A stretch of 32,915 bases of DNA from CAUZJO01 sp963580245 (lineage in GTDB: Bacteria > Sumerlaeota > Sumerlaeia > MVZB01), in assembly GCA_963580245.1 (NCBI GenBank), contig CAUZJO010000038.1, positions 1 to 32,915 of the forward strand. Reading direction: 5' to 3'. The notes beneath the pieces were generated by a model. The model saw nothing but the letters and a program-made list of their open reading frames with translations, was not told the DNA's origin and searched no databases. The position numbers and the translations under genes were made by a program. The stretch's first letter is position 1. The number at the start of each line of letters is the position of its first letter. Of the stretch, positions 1 to 7,532 are shown in pieces.

Positions 1-1
1 A

Positions 2-355
2 ATCGCGTTGTTGCTTCACGTCGCCGATGGAGACTGGCATCAGGAAATAACTGATCATGAAGTCGAGCGAGCGATCAAGATCGCCGAGTGCTTCACGGCC
101 CATGCCCAGCGCGCGGAGATAATTCTGGCGGACGATGCGCTCGCCTCCAAAGCGTAAAAGGTCTGGCAATGGATCGTGAAAAACCGCGAGAAATTCTCTC
201 AAGACGCCTTGAAGCCACGGGACATATGCCGAAGCGGCGTTGCGGGGCTTACGCGGACCGCCGATCTCGATCCTGTTCTTGAGGAGTTGGCCGAGCGCAG
301 CTGGCTACAAAACCTTGGTGGAACCTGGCTTATCCGCCCCAAGGAGGAGTGCTGA
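2..355 (+). pseudogene. DUF3987-type primase/helicase-like protein, C-terminal end with in-frame stop
   Basis: The frame starting at base 2 is open from the window edge and reads IALLLHVADGDWHQE..., with the helical pattern ending in AECFTAHAQ that is typical of the end of the ATPase part of DUF3987 proteins. It reaches TAA at 155-157. The same frame then continues, KVWQWIVKNREKFSQ...DLDPVLEELAERSWL, to TGA at 353-355, and this matches the small winged-helix-like tail of the same family. The two parts together read as one normal C-terminus of about 117 codons broken by a single nonsense codon at the domain junction. DUF3987 proteins sit in phage-like and integrative elements and resemble replicative primase-helicases. 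The integrase downstream fits that setting. The gene begins outside the window. Family assignment is from pattern recognition; the broken state is read directly. Confidence 0.6.
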
Positions 356-360
356 AATGG

Positions 361-594
361 TTGTCGGGTTTGTCGGGTCGTGTCGGGTAGGCACCCGACA
401 ACGTGTTGGGTCCGTAAGTCCAATGGTATCAGTTCGGGAAGATTTCGGGGTAGGGCGTTGTCGGGTTAGTCGAGTGGTCTCTAAGATGTGTTCTAGAGAA
501 ATTATTCATATATAAACAATATGGATTTCACACCTATTCCGGAGGAAAAATCATATCTGTTACCCCCCCCCTGATTTACCCGACAACCCGACAA
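361..594. repeat. Cluster of TGTCGGGT / ACCCGACA motifs
   Basis: The octamer TGTCGGGT or its complement occurs seven times in 234 bases: forward at 361-369, 370-378, 381-388 and 458-466, inverted at 393-401, 578-586 and 586-594. The first two and the last two are arranged head to tail. The stretch 356-811 holds no convincing gene. It also has a run of nine C at about 563-571. The cluster lies between the DUF3987 end and the next small gene, so iteron-like protein binding sites of the mobile element are possible. Part of the pattern may instead be old coding sequence, because a Gly-Phe-Val-Gly type tail would give the same repeats. Confidence 0.5.
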
Positions 595-811
595 CTGAAC
601 AGGTTGCCCTATCTCGACCACGCATTCGCTTGCTGCGCCAGCGTGAAAACGGCTGCGACGGTGACAAAACCTGATCTTCGAAAGCATCACCGCATCCTAG
701 TGACCACGAGGCCCATGACAGAGCTGTGCCCGTGGGGGTTTCGTCGCAGTTTCAGAACGGCGACGCAATCAACCCCTTGTGATGAGACGCAGGACGTTGC
801 GAGGTAACGAA

Positions 812-1369
812 ATGGATTTATTGAACGAGGGAGATAGCACCACGACGACGGGTGGAGAGACGGCATCCAGGCCGCCCGCAACCCTCTCCGCTGTCGCACT
901 CATGGACGCGGTCGAGGAGCACGACACCTACTTCCAGCTGCCCTGCCCGGCCGGCAGCGACGCTGGTTGTATCCTCTTTCAGAAGAACTGCTGGACGTGG
1001 AGCCACCTACGGATGCTGGAGAGCCGGAAGAGATTGAACCGGACCCGTGGATTATTTGAGAAAGCAGCGATGACCAAGATCGATCCCCACACTTTCTACA
1101 CCCGTGAAGAGCTGATCGAGATGCTCAAACCGCTCGGCATTAACGCGGACGGCTTTATATCGCGAATCAAGCCGGCCAAGCGGTTTCGCTGCGCGTGGTG
1201 GGGGCAAGACCTGATCGACGCGATTGAGGAAGCGCCACGCCTGGGTGGGCACCAGGTCGATGCGCCTGCGCTGCCGGAGAAGAACAACGGAAAAAGTCGC
1301 AGGCAGGGTCGGAATGATGACAGTTCGCTGGCCCCCTTACGTGAAATTATGACAGGTCGTAGTCAGTAA
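812..1369 (+). CDS. Small hypothetical protein of mobile element, possible DNA-binding
   Basis: This is a 185-residue protein read from ATG 812, chosen because GAGG at 801-804 lies 7 bases upstream; an ATG at 779 in the same frame has no such site. The N-terminal third is rich in Thr, Ala and Glu and looks disordered. The conserved-looking part is near the middle: FYTREELIEMLKPLGINADG followed by FISRIKPAKRFRCAWWGQDL, a short helix-turn-helix-like pattern with basic residues. The tail is polar and probably disordered. Its position between a DUF3987 gene and a tyrosine recombinase is where small excisionase-like or regulatory proteins are commonly encoded in integrative elements. I do not recognise a named family. 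An internal ATG at 1070 would leave only the conserved part, so the start is not settled. Confidence 0.5.
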   Translation: MDLLNEGDSTTTTGGETASRPPATLSAVALMDAVEEHDTYFQLPCPAGSDAGCILFQKNCWTWSHLRMLESRKRLNRTRGLFEKAAMTKIDPHTFYTREELIEMLKPLGINADGFISRIKPAKRFRCAWWGQDLIDAIEEAPRLGGHQVDAPALPEKNNGKSRRQGRNDDSSLAPLREIMTGRSQ

Positions 1370-1448
1370 ATGTGCATGTTCACCCCTATAAATACCGATT
1401 TTGACCCCGCAAGAAGTCAGTAAATGTATATGCATACCCCTACAAATT
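1361..1448. repeat. Direct repeat pair upstream of the integrase
   Basis: Two copies of a 34-base unit lie at 1361-1394 and 1415-1448, offset by 54 bases. Both begin AGTCAGTAAATGT and share CCCCTA.AAAT further on; roughly 28 of 34 positions agree. The region to the integrase start is AT-rich compared with its surroundings and contains a good -10-like TATACT at 1480-1485, without a clear -35 at the right distance. Such repeats next to an integrase gene are often arm-type sites for the recombinase or excisionase, or operator sites. The first copy overlaps the stop of the preceding gene. Confidence 0.55.
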
Positions 1449-1590
1449 GACTATCTAAACACCGTAAATTGATCTACTATATACTCCATCAGAGGCCACG
1501 CCCATGCAACATAACGCAGTCACTTCCTCCTCGGGCCCGCAACCGGCTCGACGCCCGTTCTCGGCAAGCCGGCCCGGGAAGGAGGTGCAA

Positions 1591-2733
1591 GTGAACGTGA
1601 AGAAACCGGCGCGATTCAAGATTGGGATCGTATCCGTTAAAGAAGGGCGGACGCCTAAGGCGGGTCGTTCGTTCTGGGAGCTTCGTTATACGGATCCGCC
1701 GACCGGACTCGAAGCCAAGCGGCGGGTGTCGGGGCTGAGCAGGGATGAGATTCGGGCTATGGCCGAACATCTTACTGCCCAGACGATTGAGTTGCGAAAC
1801 ACCCTTGATGCAACGCGGCGAGATAGGGCACAACGCGGTATGAAGTTCGTGAGGTGGCTTGGGGTGCATTACCCAGCGGTGAAGACGTGGGACCAGCTCA
1901 AGCCTGCGATGGTGCAAGCTTACGTCGTAAGCCGTGAGCAGGCAGGATTAGCCTTCGACAGCGTTCGGCTCGACGTAGCGCCAATCAAGCTGGCGTGGCG
2001 TTACGTAGCCGAAAACTGGCCTGATCTGCTTCGGCCTATGCCGAAGACCATTCAAGCACCAGCCCCAAGGCGGGAAATTGAATGCCTTGAAGCAGAAGAG
2101 GTCATGGCGTTACTGGACTGGATGAAGACCAATGCTCCGGACCTGTGGCCGATTGCTTGCCTTCAGGCACTGGTGGGATTGCGTGTGTTTGAGGCGATGG
2201 CGTTACGTGCTCAAGATGTCAATCTGGATGCTGGAACGGTTACGGTAGCTGATACCGGCCATCATAAGCCTAAGACCCGTGATTCCTACAGGACCATCCC
2301 GATATGCAACGAGGTGGCCCAGGCTCTGCGAGCAGCATTGGCCCGTCAAGCGGTCAGGCCGGCAAGTGGGGAGCTGTTTACCAACTGCAGGGGGAACCTT
2401 TGGGTCAAGTGCGCCATCGTCTCACGCTGGTGCCGAACGTTGCGAAGGGTGGCCCTTGACCTAGGGATGCCCAGACTGGCAAAAGTTCCCGCCCATCGGT
2501 TGCGTGCAAGCTTTGCAACGATGGCTGGTCGCCTCGGAGTGCCGGACAGGTTGTTGAAAGCATACTTGGGGCATTCGAGTGGCGATATGTTGGGCACTCA
2601 CTACAGGCGGATTGATCTCAGTGAATTGCGGTCGGTTTCGGGTGCCATGAACGGATGGCGAGGTTCGCATATTAAGGGTGATGCTCGGAAGGAATTCGGA
2701 AACATTGCCAATATCGAATCCATAGAAGATTGA
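1591..2733 (+). CDS. Tyrosine recombinase/integrase
   Basis: This is a site-specific recombinase of the phage integrase family, which cuts and rejoins DNA through a tyrosine intermediate. Counting from the upstream ATG at 1504, the catalytic set is complete: Arg227 in ALVGLRVFEAMAL, Lys257 in KPKTRDSYRTIPI, His331 and Arg334 in AHRLRASF, His357 in LGHSS and the nucleophile Tyr367 in THYRRIDL. A SAM-like core-binding domain covers about residues 110-180. I place the start at GTG 1591 because a perfect AAGGAGG lies at 1579-1585, 5 bases upstream; ATG 1504 would add 29 low-complexity residues. It is the last gene of the mobile module, and the gene after it is chromosomal in character. No tRNA-type attachment site is visible at 2734-2813. 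Confidence 0.9.
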   Translation: MNVKKPARFKIGIVSVKEGRTPKAGRSFWELRYTDPPTGLEAKRRVSGLSRDEIRAMAEHLTAQTIELRNTLDATRRDRAQRGMKFVRWLGVHYPAVKTWDQLKPAMVQAYVVSREQAGLAFDSVRLDVAPIKLAWRYVAENWPDLLRPMPKTIQAPAPRREIECLEAEEVMALLDWMKTNAPDLWPIACLQALVGLRVFEAMALRAQDVNLDAGTVTVADTGHHKPKTRDSYRTIPICNEVAQALRAALARQAVRPASGELFTNCRGNLWVKCAIVSRWCRTLRRVALDLGMPRLAKVPAHRLRASFATMAGRLGVPDRLLKAYLGHSSGDMLGTHYRRIDLSELRSVSGAMNGWRGSHIKGDARKEFGNIANIESIED

Positions 2734-2760
2734 TTCTATTAGACTTATGAAACTATGTCA

Positions 2761-2779
2761 TCCGGCTCTGAAGGCCGGA
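2761..2779. other. Stem-loop between integrase and GH127-like gene
   Basis: TCCGGC and GCCGGA form a 6-bp stem around the 7-base loop TCTGAAG. No T-run follows on either strand, so this is not a standard intrinsic terminator. It lies 27 bases after the integrase stop and 34 bases before the next start. It could be a weak terminator or part of an attachment site. Confidence 0.3.
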
Positions 2780-2813
2780 GACTAAAACAAATCACCAATC
2801 GAGGAGGCTCGGC

Positions 2814-4721
2814 ATGAGATTCATGAAGAGGGGTGCCATCGCACTCCAGTTAATCGTTGTCATTGGCGTTATGCATCAAACGGCGACATTGGCTCAGGAA
2901 GAGGAGTATCTGGACACGTCGTTGCCGCGGGAGATCGCCGTGGCGTCCTATCCGGGAGAGTATTATGAGGTCGAGGTGCCCGATACGGTCGACCTGACCG
3001 ATCATGCCCATGCCGCGATCAACGTCTTGACCCGCGCGCTGGAGCCTGAATGGGACTACGAGCAATACTTCTTGATGAAAATAACCCACAACCCGCCGCA
3101 CTTCGAAATGGGCCACGGGGGGTTGCTCAACATCAACGCGAAGTGGCTCGAAGCCTTGCCGATGCTGCGCGTGATGACGGGGAGCACCCACAACATCGAC
3201 GTCGACGGTAAATTGATGGGCAGCCTGATCCACGTGACGGGCAAGGACGGGCTCTGTTATCAGCCGATCGATGGGCGGCCGTGGAGTTTCTTCGAGGACT
3301 TCACGCGCGGCATCGGCAAACCGTACGCCGACATCTTCGGCGAGGGACGCCAACTCCTGGCCTATTCGGTCTGGTATCAACATACCAAGGACCCAATGTG
3401 GCGCGAGCTGGGCGAACGCAAGATGCGCCGACTGAGGGAGATGGTGCTAAAGAAGGACGGCACGTATTACTTCCGGCTCAGCCGCGGCTATACGCCCTGG
3501 GACAAGGACCCGACCAAAGGCCCCATCGTCCCGCTCGGCGATCACGTCCTCTATGACGTGGAGCAGGGGATGACCGGCACGCCGGCCGCCTATATCGTCG
3601 GTTTCACGCCTCAGGGCTGCGCGAACTGGGATCGGCTGATCGATGGGGAGTTGGCCATGGATTTGGGCGGCGGGCTAGCGCGTTACCTGCACATCTACGG
3701 CAAGATGCTGGACGAAGACACGGGGCGTTTCCTGGCGGACCATTTCACGCACGTCACGCATTCGCTCGTCTCGAATCTGGCCTACGCGCTGGCGGCCGAG
3801 GACAAGGAGATGACCAAGTGGGCCAAACGCGGCTTCGATTGGATCGTCGAACAAGCCGATCCGAATCAGACGGGCATTTTGCTCAGCGACCCGACCGATA
3901 CGTGCTTCATCGCGGACATCATCAACCTGGGCATCATGCTCTCGCAGGGGGGCGAGGGCAACTACTGGGAGGAAGTCGACGGATGGGTCCGCAACACGTT
4001 TGTGAACGTGCAGGTTATGCAACGCGAAGTCGATCGCATCAATGCCCTGCCGTATGAATGGAAGGACGATCTGCCGGTGGATAATCGTCAGTTCAAGGAC
4101 GGCGCCGAACGCTGTAGGGGTGGGTTCTTGCATTCGCTCAAGGCGCGCGACCGGGCCATTGGCTGCTGCACCGGGAATGCCTCGCGCACAATCTATTATA
4201 TTTGGAACAACATCATTGAATCCGAAGGCGACGCGTTGAAGGTGAATTTGCTGATGAATCGGGCTTCACCGTGGGCGGACATCAACAGCTATCTCCCGTT
4301 TGAGGGTAAGGTTGAAATCGCTATGAAGCAGGCCAAGGAGTCGATCTCCGTTCGCATCCCCGAGTGGACCAACTGGAACCAGGTCGCGTGCAGCGTGAAT
4401 GGCGCGGGGCGGGATTTCACCTGGAACCACGGCTATATCAACCTCGGCGGAGCGGCGGCGGGGGATAGGATCACCGTCGAGTTCCCGATGCGAACGCGTG
4501 TCTTGAAGACCGTCGTCAAGGGCATGGAGGATCTCATTGACACCAATAAGAACGAACCCTGGCGGCACGAGTGCGAAGTCGAACTGAGGGGCAACACGAT
4601 TGTGAACATCACGCCGGACGCGGGGTTGCAGATCGTGGAAAACCACGAGAAGTATTGCGCGCTGGAAGTCCCGACCCGCAAAGTGACGCGCTTCGTCTCC
4701 AACGAGAGCTTCGTCTGGTAG
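2814..4721 (+). CDS. Secreted GH127-like (DUF1680) putative beta-L-arabinofuranosidase
   Basis: The 635-residue protein starts at ATG 2814, 6 bases after GAGGAGG. Residues 1-27 form a signal peptide (hydrophobic core LQLIVVIGVM, cleavage near TLA/Q). The body has the helical-barrel pattern of GH127, followed by a beta-sandwich part with VRIPEW, SVNG and the GD.I.VEFPM pattern near residues 513-560. The key pair Cys451-Cys452 sits in IGCCTGNASR, and Asp362-x-Cys364 lies 87 residues before it. In the characterised GH127 enzyme HypBA1, as I remember it, a zinc-thiolate site is built from Glu-x-Cys and adjacent Cys-Cys, the first of that pair being the nucleophile. Glu346 sits where the acid/base would fall. 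Family members cleave arabinofuranose-containing glycans; the actual substrate here is unknown. It converges with the DUF2142 gene, only 2 bases away. Confidence 0.75.
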   Translation: MRFMKRGAIALQLIVVIGVMHQTATLAQEEEYLDTSLPREIAVASYPGEYYEVEVPDTVDLTDHAHAAINVLTRALEPEWDYEQYFLMKITHNPPHFEMGHGGLLNINAKWLEALPMLRVMTGSTHNIDVDGKLMGSLIHVTGKDGLCYQPIDGRPWSFFEDFTRGIGKPYADIFGEGRQLLAYSVWYQHTKDPMWRELGERKMRRLREMVLKKDGTYYFRLSRGYTPWDKDPTKGPIVPLGDHVLYDVEQGMTGTPAAYIVGFTPQGCANWDRLIDGELAMDLGGGLARYLHIYGKMLDEDTGRFLADHFTHVTHSLVSNLAYALAAEDKEMTKWAKRGFDWIVEQADPNQTGILLSDPTDTCFIADIINLGIMLSQGGEGNYWEEVDGWVRNTFVNVQVMQREVDRINALPYEWKDDLPVDNRQFKDGAERCRGGFLHSLKARDRAIGCCTGNASRTIYYIWNNIIESEGDALKVNLLMNRASPWADINSYLPFEGKVEIAMKQAKESISVRIPEWTNWNQVACSVNGAGRDFTWNHGYINLGGAAAGDRITVEFPMRTRVLKTVVKGMEDLIDTNKNEPWRHECEVELRGNTIVNITPDAGLQIVENHEKYCALEVPTRKVTRFVSNESFVW

Positions 4722-4723
4722 CG

Positions 4724-6097
4724 TTAATGATAGAAGGCGTGGATTTGCCACAGCGCGACCAGGTCGACAACCAAGAAGCACGCGCCCGCAAGAGCGAGGC
4801 AAGTCTTCGGACCGAGGTGGATTGAAGCACGCTTCGAGATTTCCTGAAACCCCATGGTCAGTAGGACCGCGATCGGGCCGAGGACCGGGAATAGAAACCG
4901 GCCCTGGGGCTGGCGGAAGCTCAGGTTGTAAATCACGACGCCGGCGAGACACGCGAGGATAAACAGTGCCGGCCACGGTTTATCCTCGCGGCCCTTCCTC
5001 TCGCCAATCGCGTTGAAGAGCAGGCCCAAACCACAGACGGCGAAGAGCGCGGCATACGCCCCATAAATCAAGATCGGCATTTTAATCTGCATCCAGCCGA
5101 AGATACCGACGAACGAGCCGAACAAGATGTACCAGAACGACCAGAGGAAATAGTTCGATAAGAGCGTCGGCTCCCAAGTTAAAGCCGCAAGGGTCTGCTT
5201 TTCCATCGCCGAACCCAGCGGGTCGCCGTACAATGTCCAATTCCTAATGAAATACCATCCGCTCGTCGCGACGACGATGGCGACGAAGGCCATCGTGTTT
5301 CGGACCACAAGGGGCCGCCGTGTTTTCGCTCTCAGGATCAGACAGGCAAGAAGAACAAAAGCGACCGGCATGATGAACAGCGTTGTTTTCTTCGTGCAAA
5401 GTCCGAGGCCCAGGAACAAACCGGCCAACAGAAAGAAGGTTATCCGCTCGGGCTTTTTCCATAACCCGAGAACAAAATAGATCGTCATGCTTGAGAGCAT
5501 CATCGCCAGGTTATCGTTGTTGATTGTTGCGATGTTGAACAGGTGCTGGGGAAGCGTCGCGACAAACAGGGCCGGGGCGATGGCCCAGCCGCCGCCGAGT
5601 CCGAGCAGGCGTGAAATCCTAATAATAAATATGAGGTTGATCAGGCCAAAGACCACTCCCATAAACCTGAGGCCGAAAAAAGCGACCTGATCGCCCCTAT
5701 CCGCGAAGGCTTTCCCGGTCCCGTGCTCGTAGAACGCAACATCTTCGAGTGAACCGCCATGCTCCTTATGGAGTGAATTCGTTTTCAGCGCCGTCTCAAT
5801 CGGCCGTCCTCCATTAAGGACCGAACCGACGCATGTGCCGACCATGTAATAGAGCGGAGGCTGGTGTCCTTCCCGCTCCACCCGCCGGTCCGGGTTGAAT
5901 TGGTTGGGCAGAGAACGGTTCCGGATCAGGTAATTGACGTGGTCGAGATGATAAGGCTCATCGGGCGCTTCGAAGACGGGCGTCGACAACGCGAAACAGG
6001 ACGCCGCGACCACGTAGTAAACCAACACGAGTCGTTCCAGTCGGGAATGCCCATGACTCGACGCGTGTTTCCCAGTCTCATTCAACTCGCGCGGCAT
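4724..6097 (-). CDS. DUF2142-type polytopic membrane protein (GT-C-like)
   Basis: This is a 457-residue integral membrane protein with about ten hydrophobic segments. After the first membrane segment it carries EAPDEPYHLDHV, an acidic periplasmic-loop motif of the DUF2142/GT-C glycosyltransferase group, then GHQPPLYYMVG in the first large loop. Near the C-terminus it has the family-typical FRQPQGRFLFPVLGP just before a membrane helix. GT-C enzymes transfer sugars from polyprenyl-phosphate donors on the outer face of the inner membrane. DUF2142 members occur beside surface polysaccharide genes, but donor and acceptor here cannot be read. It is the last gene of the minus-strand series, 30 bases after the stop of the unknown 459-aa gene. 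The start at ATG 6097 lacks a strong ribosome site. Confidence 0.75.
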   Translation of the reverse strand: MPRELNETGKHASSHGHSRLERLVLVYYVVAASCFALSTPVFEAPDEPYHLDHVNYLIRNRSLPNQFNPDRRVEREGHQPPLYYMVGTCVGSVLNGGRPIETALKTNSLHKEHGGSLEDVAFYEHGTGKAFADRGDQVAFFGLRFMGVVFGLINLIFIIRISRLLGLGGGWAIAPALFVATLPQHLFNIATINNDNLAMMLSSMTIYFVLGLWKKPERITFFLLAGLFLGLGLCTKKTTLFIMPVAFVLLACLILRAKTRRPLVVRNTMAFVAIVVATSGWYFIRNWTLYGDPLGSAMEKQTLAALTWEPTLLSNYFLWSFWYILFGSFVGIFGWMQIKMPILIYGAYAALFAVCGLGLLFNAIGERKGREDKPWPALFILACLAGVVIYNLSFRQPQGRFLFPVLGPIAVLLTMGFQEISKRASIHLGPKTCLALAGACFLVVDLVALWQIHAFYH

Positions 6098-6127
6098 TCT
6101 CGCCGGTGAAAATCAGTGGCGGATCGG

Positions 6128-7507
6128 TCAAGCATCGAACCCAAGTGGGGCCTCGGAAAAAACTTCATCCAACTTGTCGATCCCTCGCAGCGGCCAATCC
6201 AACCGTTCCGCGAGCGCCATCGCCTGGAGCAGAAGCACGACGCCCACGCCGAAGCGCTGCGGTGCCGGGACGTTCACGATGCGCAACGCCTCGGCAAACA
6301 TATAGTTGACCGGATCATCAAGCCGCCCGTTCGGCGCCACGCCGCGCAGGGTTTGCTTGAACAGGTCGGGTTGGTTCACGGGATCGCTGGGATGCTCCTC
6401 GCGTCGCTTCTGCGTGAAGACCATCTGGTCGTTCAGGTAATGGGCCAGGCGGGCGGCGTCGCGCAACGTAAAGGTCAATCCGTCACGCTCCAGGTCGCAG
6501 GTCAGCGATCGGTAAACGGTCCAGCCCTCGTGCCGCAGGCGGCGGCGCACCGGCTCCACGCCCGCGACCTCGTGGCGCCAACCCTGCTGTTCGCGGGCCA
6601 GGTCGGTGAAGAGCCACGCCACCGTTTCCGGCTCGAAGCGATCTTGCGTCTGCATCAACAACTCGGCGCGCAGGCGGTCGAGGATCGAACTCTCCTCCAG
6701 CCCCCGCAAGCGGTCCAAGAGCGCATCATCGGGCCGCACGAACAAACAGGAATAGAACGTCTCGCCGAAATTCTCGAGCGCGCGGATGAGGTCCTCGGTG
6801 GCGCTCTGCGCGTCGTAGGAGAGGATGACGCCGTTCCCATTGGTCGGCGCGCAATCAAGGCCCCAGCCGTCCGTCGCCTCCGAGGTCTTGCCGCGCCGGG
6901 CAAACTGGAGCATGAGGATCCATCTCCACAGGATTTTCTCGGCGCCGTCGGGCGGCAGTTCGAGCACGGGTGCCAGTTGCAGCGTCCAGTGCTGCATCCA
7001 GCCCCGCAATGACTCGGCGCCGGGCAATTGACTGGGGCCCGTGCGGACGGTTTCATCCCGCCCGCGCGCGAGGCCGGCCAGTTGGGGGAGGAGACCCGCT
7101 TGAAACTCCGTGGCGTCCATGGCGCGGTGTTCGCGGCCTTCTTCGGGCAAGCGATGCAGGTCCAACCGCCCTTTCGTGAGCAGCAGCAGCCAATCCGCCC
7201 GAACATCCCCGCGGGCGAACAAGATCGCCATGCGCGCCTCCAGCGACAAGTTCAAGAAACGCGGGAAGAGGTCTTCGTCGTCCGGAAGCGTGACTTGCTC
7301 CAGGCCGATCACGAGCAGGCACCGGTCGGCGTCGTTTGCGTACAGCCCCCGGTCGGCCAACTGCTCGCCTTGAAACGTTCTGAAACGAAGCTCTCCCGGA
7401 GGGGCGGGGACCGGGGCCGGACGCCAGCCGCACCGCTCGACCTCCGAGGCGAGGTGGGCGAATTCCGGGGCCCAGCGTTCGGTCTTCTCTTGGAGTTCGG
7501 TTTCCAT
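6128..7507 (-). CDS. Hypothetical protein coupled to the FAD/Fe-S oxidase
   Basis: I do not recognise this protein of 459 residues. It is soluble, without signal peptide or membrane segment, rich in Leu, Arg, Glu and Asp, and predicted largely helical. Notable stretches are YANDADRCLLVIGLEQVTLP near the N-terminus, GAEKILWRWILMLQFARR in the middle, and PETVAWLFTDLAREQQGWRH and ARLAHYLNDQMVFTQKRREE in the C-terminal half. The helical middle vaguely recalls the non-catalytic N-terminal part of type IIG/Eco57I-like methylases, but no SAM-binding or NPPY motif is present. ATG 7507 is preceded by AGGGG at 9 bases. ATG 7528 and GTG 7546 are upstream options, and both overlap or almost touch the oxidase stop at 7533. 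Translational coupling to the oxidase is likely. Confidence 0.65.
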   Translation of the reverse strand: METELQEKTERWAPEFAHLASEVERCGWRPAPVPAPPGELRFRTFQGEQLADRGLYANDADRCLLVIGLEQVTLPDDEDLFPRFLNLSLEARMAILFARGDVRADWLLLLTKGRLDLHRLPEEGREHRAMDATEFQAGLLPQLAGLARGRDETVRTGPSQLPGAESLRGWMQHWTLQLAPVLELPPDGAEKILWRWILMLQFARRGKTSEATDGWGLDCAPTNGNGVILSYDAQSATEDLIRALENFGETFYSCLFVRPDDALLDRLRGLEESSILDRLRAELLMQTQDRFEPETVAWLFTDLAREQQGWRHEVAGVEPVRRRLRHEGWTVYRSLTCDLERDGLTFTLRDAARLAHYLNDQMVFTQKRREEHPSDPVNQPDLFKQTLRGVAPNGRLDDPVNYMFAEALRIVNVPAPQRFGVGVVLLLQAMALAERLDWPLRGIDKLDEVFSEAPLGFDA

Positions 7508-7532
7508 TCCTGATGACCCCTGGCTCATTGGA

